A stretch of 23,701 nucleotides of DNA from JAJISG01 sp964347345 (lineage in GTDB: Archaea; Thermoplasmatota; Thermoplasmata; RBG-16-68-12; JAJISG01), in contig CAYFYB010000024.1 of assembly GCA_964347345.1 (NCBI GenBank), positions 1 to 23,701 on the forward strand. Reading direction: 5' to 3'. Positions 20,952-23,701 of the stretch are shown one piece after another. A program made the translations under genes and the position numbers. Each line of letters starts with the position of its first letter. The first letter of the stretch is position 1. A model generated the notes under the pieces. It saw nothing but the letters and a program-made list of their open reading frames with translations. It was not told the DNA's origin and did no database searches.

Positions 20952-22036
20952 GTGACAATCCAGATCATCGCCTTTGATCCCCAGTCGTCGACTGAGAAGG
21001 CGTGGGCAAGGTACCACACATTCCGGCGCGCGCGACACGAAGAGCGAGACCCCGACGACCCTCTCTTGGACGACGACACGACGGAGGCGCTCCTCAAGAG
21101 AAATGATCCAGAGTGGGAGTCCATCCGGTACCAAGCGATTGACACCGACGTCCCCGACAAGATGCTCGGGTGGCTCGAGATTGCTCTCTCCCGTGAGGGC
21201 GCCCTCGTCCACGAGACGAACGGACACATGGCGTGGGTGGAGCTGGAGGTNNNNNNNNNNCCCTTTCCACCCGGCTTCTAGAGGTTCTCGGGCCGTGTCG
21301 GCGACCCGGTATTGGGGGACGCCTGTTGGCGAAGGCGGCAGAACTCGCCGGGAAACGAGGCCGGTCCCTCCTGATCGGCGGGAGCGACGAGAAGGACGGC
21401 ATGGCCTTCATCCAAGCCATTGGGGCCCAGGTCGCCCAGCGGTGGCGTGAGAGCAGGCTGTACTTAGACCAGGTGGACTGGGAGATGCTCGAGGCGTGGG
21501 TCCGGGATGGACACGCCCGGTCTCCAGACACGACCTTGCGATTCTTCACAAACCACGTGGAGGGCGCTCTTGTCGAGGAATACTGCGAGCTCCTCCAGGA
21601 AGTGGCCAATCAGGAGCCCCGGGGTGATCTTGACATCGGCGATGAGTTCATCACTCCTGAAATCCTTGATGAGCGGGTAGGGAGTTTCTTCAAGGCGGGG
21701 GGAACGCTGTTGAGGGCCGTGACGCAGGAGAAGGACGGCCGGCTCAGCGGCCTCACGACCATGGGCTACCTTCGGGACGAGAAGACCATGATCCATCAGT
21801 ACATGACGGGCGTGAAGGACATCCATCGAGGGAGGGGGCTGGGGAAGTGGCTGAAAGCGGCCATGCTCCTCCGGGTTCGCGAGGAGTACCCGCAGGTGAA
21901 GGTGGTCATCACCGGCAACGCCACCTCCAACGCGGCGATGCTCTCCATCAACGAAAGACTTGGTTTCAGGCTCTACAGGGAAGGCGTGGAAGCGCAGATG
22001 CCCATCAATGACGTGAGGGCGCATTTCGAGACCTAG
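20952..22036 (+). CDS. two-domain GNAT acetyltransferase, interrupted by an N-gap
   Basis: The protein has two GNAT domains in tandem, like mycothiol-synthase-type or similar double acetyltransferases. The first domain runs from the GTG start (MTIQIIAFDP) to GHMAWVELEV, then across the gap to CRRPGIGGRLLAKAAELA, the acetyl-CoA loop. The second contains VKDIHRGRGLGKWLKAAML with its own RGRGLG loop and TGNATSNAAMLSINERLGF. The gap of ten Ns changes the frame. Dropping the Ns, the 20 bases after them and the repeated gaggt (35 bases) restores one continuous frame of 349 aa and a perfect GNAT motif. No substrate can be assigned. Which domain is active is not decided; both keep the glycine-rich loop. 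Confidence 0.85.
21251..21260. other. assembly gap (10 N) in the GNAT gene
   Basis: Ten Ns of conventional length. The five bases before the gap (gaggt, 21246-21250) recur at 21281-21285. The 20 bases between the gap and the recurrence break the reading frame and do not belong to the conserved motif. The gap looks like an unmerged contig overlap with a short spurious end. Confidence 0.9.
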
Positions 22037-22093
22037 GGGATGCACCCTGGATGTGCACCCCCCGGTGCGCCCCTTTTCGCCCCCCTCTCCGCC

Positions 22094-23632
22094 CTACTCC
22101 GGCAACACGAGACCGAAGGCTTCCTTCATGGCCTCCCCTGATTCGTCTAGGAAGAGGTGTTTGAGTTCCGTGTACTCGAGGAGACCCCAGATGCCTAACT
22201 CTCTACCGAAACCCGATTGCTTGTAGCCTCCGTGGGGGGCAGCGCAGCTAAGGAGGTGGTGGTGGTTAACCCACACTGTCCCCGCCCTTATCCGGCGGGC
22301 CACTTCCTCCGCTCTCCTCAGGTCCTTGGACCACACTGAGGCACCGAGACCGTAGGTCGTGGCGTTGGCCAGTTCCACAGCCTCGTCTACGTGGTCATAG
22401 CCGAACACAGTCAGAACGGGACCGAAGATCTCCTCCTGGGCGATGGTCATGTCGTTGGACACGCCGTCGAAAATCGTCGGTTCCACGTAGTATCCTCTGT
22501 CGAACCCCTGGGGCCTCTCGCCGCCGTGGACTAGCTCCGCGCCTTCCTCCAATCCCTTGGAGATGTAGCCTTCAACCCTCCGCCTTTGACCCTCGGAGAT
22601 GAGGGGTCCCATGTCGGTTTCCCAAGAGGCGGTGGGTCCCAAGCGAATCGACTGAGCCCGCTTGATGAGTCTCTCCAGGAAGACATCATGGAGTTTGTGG
22701 GGCAGAAGAAGTCGCGCTCCAGCCAGACAGACCTGGCCTTGGTGAAGGTAGGCCCCGAACAGGGTGCCCCTTAGAGTTTCCTCCGGGTCCGCATCCTCCA
22801 GTACCAACATGGGAGCCTTTCCGCCCAGCTCTAGGGTAAGCTTCTTCACTGTAGCCGCCGCTGTGGCCATGATCNNNNNNNNNNTGGAGCCGGTAAGAAA
22901 CCCGAGCATCACCAGATTGGCCATGATCCTGCGGCCGACTTCCGTGGAGCCAGTAAAGGCCACCTTGTCCACCTTCCGATTGGAGGCCAGTTCCTCCCCC
23001 ACCTCGTGACCCGGCCCCGTCACCACATTCAAGACGCCCTTGGGCAACCCTGCCTCGATAGCGAGCCTCGCGTACTCCAGGGCGGTCAGAGGGGTGTAGC
23101 TGGCGGGTTTGAGGACCATCGTGTTCCCGGCTGCCAGGGCGGGCGCAATCTTCCAGACGGCCATCAAGAGGGGGAAGTTCCAGGGCGTAATTCCGGCGCA
23201 CACGCCGACGGGCTCCCTTAGGACCCTGCTCTTCACGCCTATGTCCGGAAGCTCTACTGGCTCATCCCGGAGGGCCTCTGCCAGCCGGGCGAAGTGGCGT
23301 GTGTGCTCTATGGCCATGGGAATGTCTATGAAGCTGGCCTGTCGGATGGGCTTTCCCGCATTGCGAGACTCCAGAGATGCCAGTTCTCCAGCCCTCTCCT
23401 CCAAGAGCAGGACAAGCTTCTCCAAGAGCTGCCGCCTTTCCCGCGGACGCATTCGGGGCCAAAGGCCATCGTCGAAAGCATCCCGTGCCGCATCTATCGC
23501 CGCCTTGGCATCCTCTCTGGTGGCCTTGGGCACGACCGCCATGCTCTCCTCGGTGGAGGGGTCCATGACATCATAGCTTTGCTGGCTCGCGGATTCCGTC
23601 CATTCACCATCGATCAACATTCTGTACTGCAT
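22094..23632 (-). CDS. aldehyde dehydrogenase (aminoaldehyde-like), interrupted by an N-gap
   Basis: An NAD(P)-dependent aldehyde dehydrogenase, 494 aa after gap repair. The start at 23632 (MQYRMLIDGEW) has a TATA box about 28 nt upstream; the frame is open nine codons farther. Key residues are Asn152 (TPWNFPLL), Lys175 (VLKPASYTPL), the cofactor motif FTGSTEVGRR, the general-base Glu in LELGGKAP and the nucleophile Cys in GQVCLAGAR. The C-terminal PHGGYKQSGFGRELG resembles 4-aminobutyraldehyde or betaine aldehyde dehydrogenases more than acetaldehyde ones, so amine or polyamine breakdown is likely but unproven. The gene is convergent with the GNAT gene; the 57 nt between them (22037-22093) are C-rich and hold nothing recognisable. 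Confidence 0.93.
   Translation of the reverse strand: MQYRMLIDGEWTESASQQSYDVMDPSTEESMAVVPKATREDAKAAIDAARDAFDDGLWPRMRPRERRQLLEKLVLLLEERAGELASLESRNAGKPIRQASFIDIPMAIEHTRHFARLAEALRDEPVELPDIGVKSRVLREPVGVCAGITPWNFPLLMAVWKIAPALAAGNTMVLKPASYTPLTALEYARLAIEAGLPKGVLNVVTGPGHEVGEELASNRKVDKVAFTGSTEVGRRIMANLVMLGFLTGSXXXXIMATAAATVKKLTLELGGKAPMLVLEDADPEETLRGTLFGAYLHQGQVCLAGARLLLPHKLHDVFLERLIKRAQSIRLGPTASWETDMGPLISEGQRRRVEGYISKGLEEGAELVHGGERPQGFDRGYYVEPTIFDGVSNDMTIAQEEIFGPVLTVFGYDHVDEAVELANATTYGLGASVWSKDLRRAEEVARRIRAGTVWVNHHHLLSCAAPHGGYKQSGFGRELGIWGLLEYTELKHLFLDESGEAMKEAFGLVLPE
22875..22884. other. assembly gap (10 N) in the aldehyde dehydrogenase gene
   Basis: The 11 bases tggccatgatc occur both immediately before the gap (22864-22874) and again at 22918-22928. 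Removing bases 22875-22928 (54 nt, 18 codons) gives the family-standard TEVGRRIMATAAATVKK with no insertion. The extra peptide (NLVMLGFLTGS) matches no known insertion in this family. Confidence 0.9.
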
Positions 23633-23659
23633 AGGCCCACGAGGAAAGGAACGCCACAC

Positions 23660-23668
23660 TTATACATG
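23660..23668 (-). promoter_or_regulatory. TATA box of the aldehyde dehydrogenase gene
   Basis: Minus-strand atgtataag lies 28-36 nt before the ATG at 23632, suggesting a leaderless or nearly leaderless transcript. Nothing else is recognised from 23669 to the window end. Confidence 0.55.
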
Positions 23669-23701
23669 TGCTCTCCCATGGGGCCTGGGGAAGCAGTTGC
23701 G

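Noticed and set aside
22037..22093. Repeated gtgcacccc-like units between the GNAT and aldehyde dehydrogenase genes
   Set aside because: Only two or three imperfect copies in a C-rich 57-nt spacer, with no stem followed by a T-run, so neither a repeat array nor a terminator is supported.
21251..22884. Frameshifted pseudogene (GNAT) and insertion-bearing aldehyde dehydrogenase
   Set aside because: Both oddities vanish when the repeated bases around the N-gaps are merged, so they are assembly effects.
1..23701. CRISPR array, insertion sequence, integrase, toxin-antitoxin or defence system
   Set aside because: No spaced direct repeats, transposase motifs, terminal inverted repeats or defence-type protein motifs were seen in any coding frame.

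Overview
The window is a 23.7 kb, GC-rich scaffold from an archaeon. The archaeal signature genes are ribosomal L7Ae, S28e, L24e and S2p, RNA polymerase subunit K, aIF5B (archaeal IF-2), TiaS and a tRNA-Glu with a bulge-helix-bulge intron. TATA boxes lie 20-35 nt ahead of many first codons, so many transcripts look leaderless. TTG and GTG starts are common. Small families that I associate from memory with Thermoplasmatota and related Euryarchaeota (DUF6015, DUF5679) point to that phylum, but the placement is an inference. Two runs of ten Ns show it is a draft, probably metagenome-derived, assembly.

Layout. 0.1-2.1 kb: biotin carboxylase and biotin carrier subunits of an acyl-CoA carboxylase; no carboxyltransferase subunit is in view. 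2.2-2.8 kb: an IscA/HesB-type Fe-S carrier followed by a DUF2480-like small protein. 2.9-5.5 kb: a large zinc ribbon, helix-hairpin-helix (HhH), coiled-coil and RecA/KaiC-like protein. 5.5-7.4 kb: a SecB-like small protein divergent from tiaS. 7.4-9.0 kb: a class III aminotransferase, a possible 42-aa membrane peptide and a 46-aa DUF5679 zinc ribbon, all on the minus strand. 9.1-12.0 kb: rpoK-eno-rpsB-memo, an information-processing and central-metabolism operon common in archaea. 12.0-14.1 kb: cutA (minus), DUF6015 and a site-2 protease (plus). 14.1-19.4 kb: a long minus-strand operon, L7Ae-S28e-L24e-Ndk-aIF5B, continuing into a Cys/His-rich small protein, a GNAT acetyltransferase and a four-helix membrane protein. 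19.5-20.6 kb: a zinc-ribbon membrane protein coupled to a nitrilase-family hydrolase. 20.7-20.9 kb: tRNA-Glu(CUC). 21.0-22.0 kb: a two-domain GNAT protein. 22.1-23.6 kb: an aldehyde dehydrogenase.

Most of the window is ordinary archaeal housekeeping. The points that stand out are: a compact 155-residue mini-intein that splits the P-loop of aIF5B; ribosomal protein L24e fused to an HhH domain; the zinc ribbon/HhH/coiled-coil/RecA-like protein with degraded Walker motifs and a duplicated tryptophan motif; a leader upstream of L7Ae with a five-codon upstream ORF and two mutually exclusive hairpins over the ribosome-binding site; and an IscA-DUF2480-like pair. Both N-gaps look like unmerged contig overlaps inside otherwise intact genes. 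I found no CRISPR array, insertion sequence, integrase, toxin-antitoxin pair or defence island.
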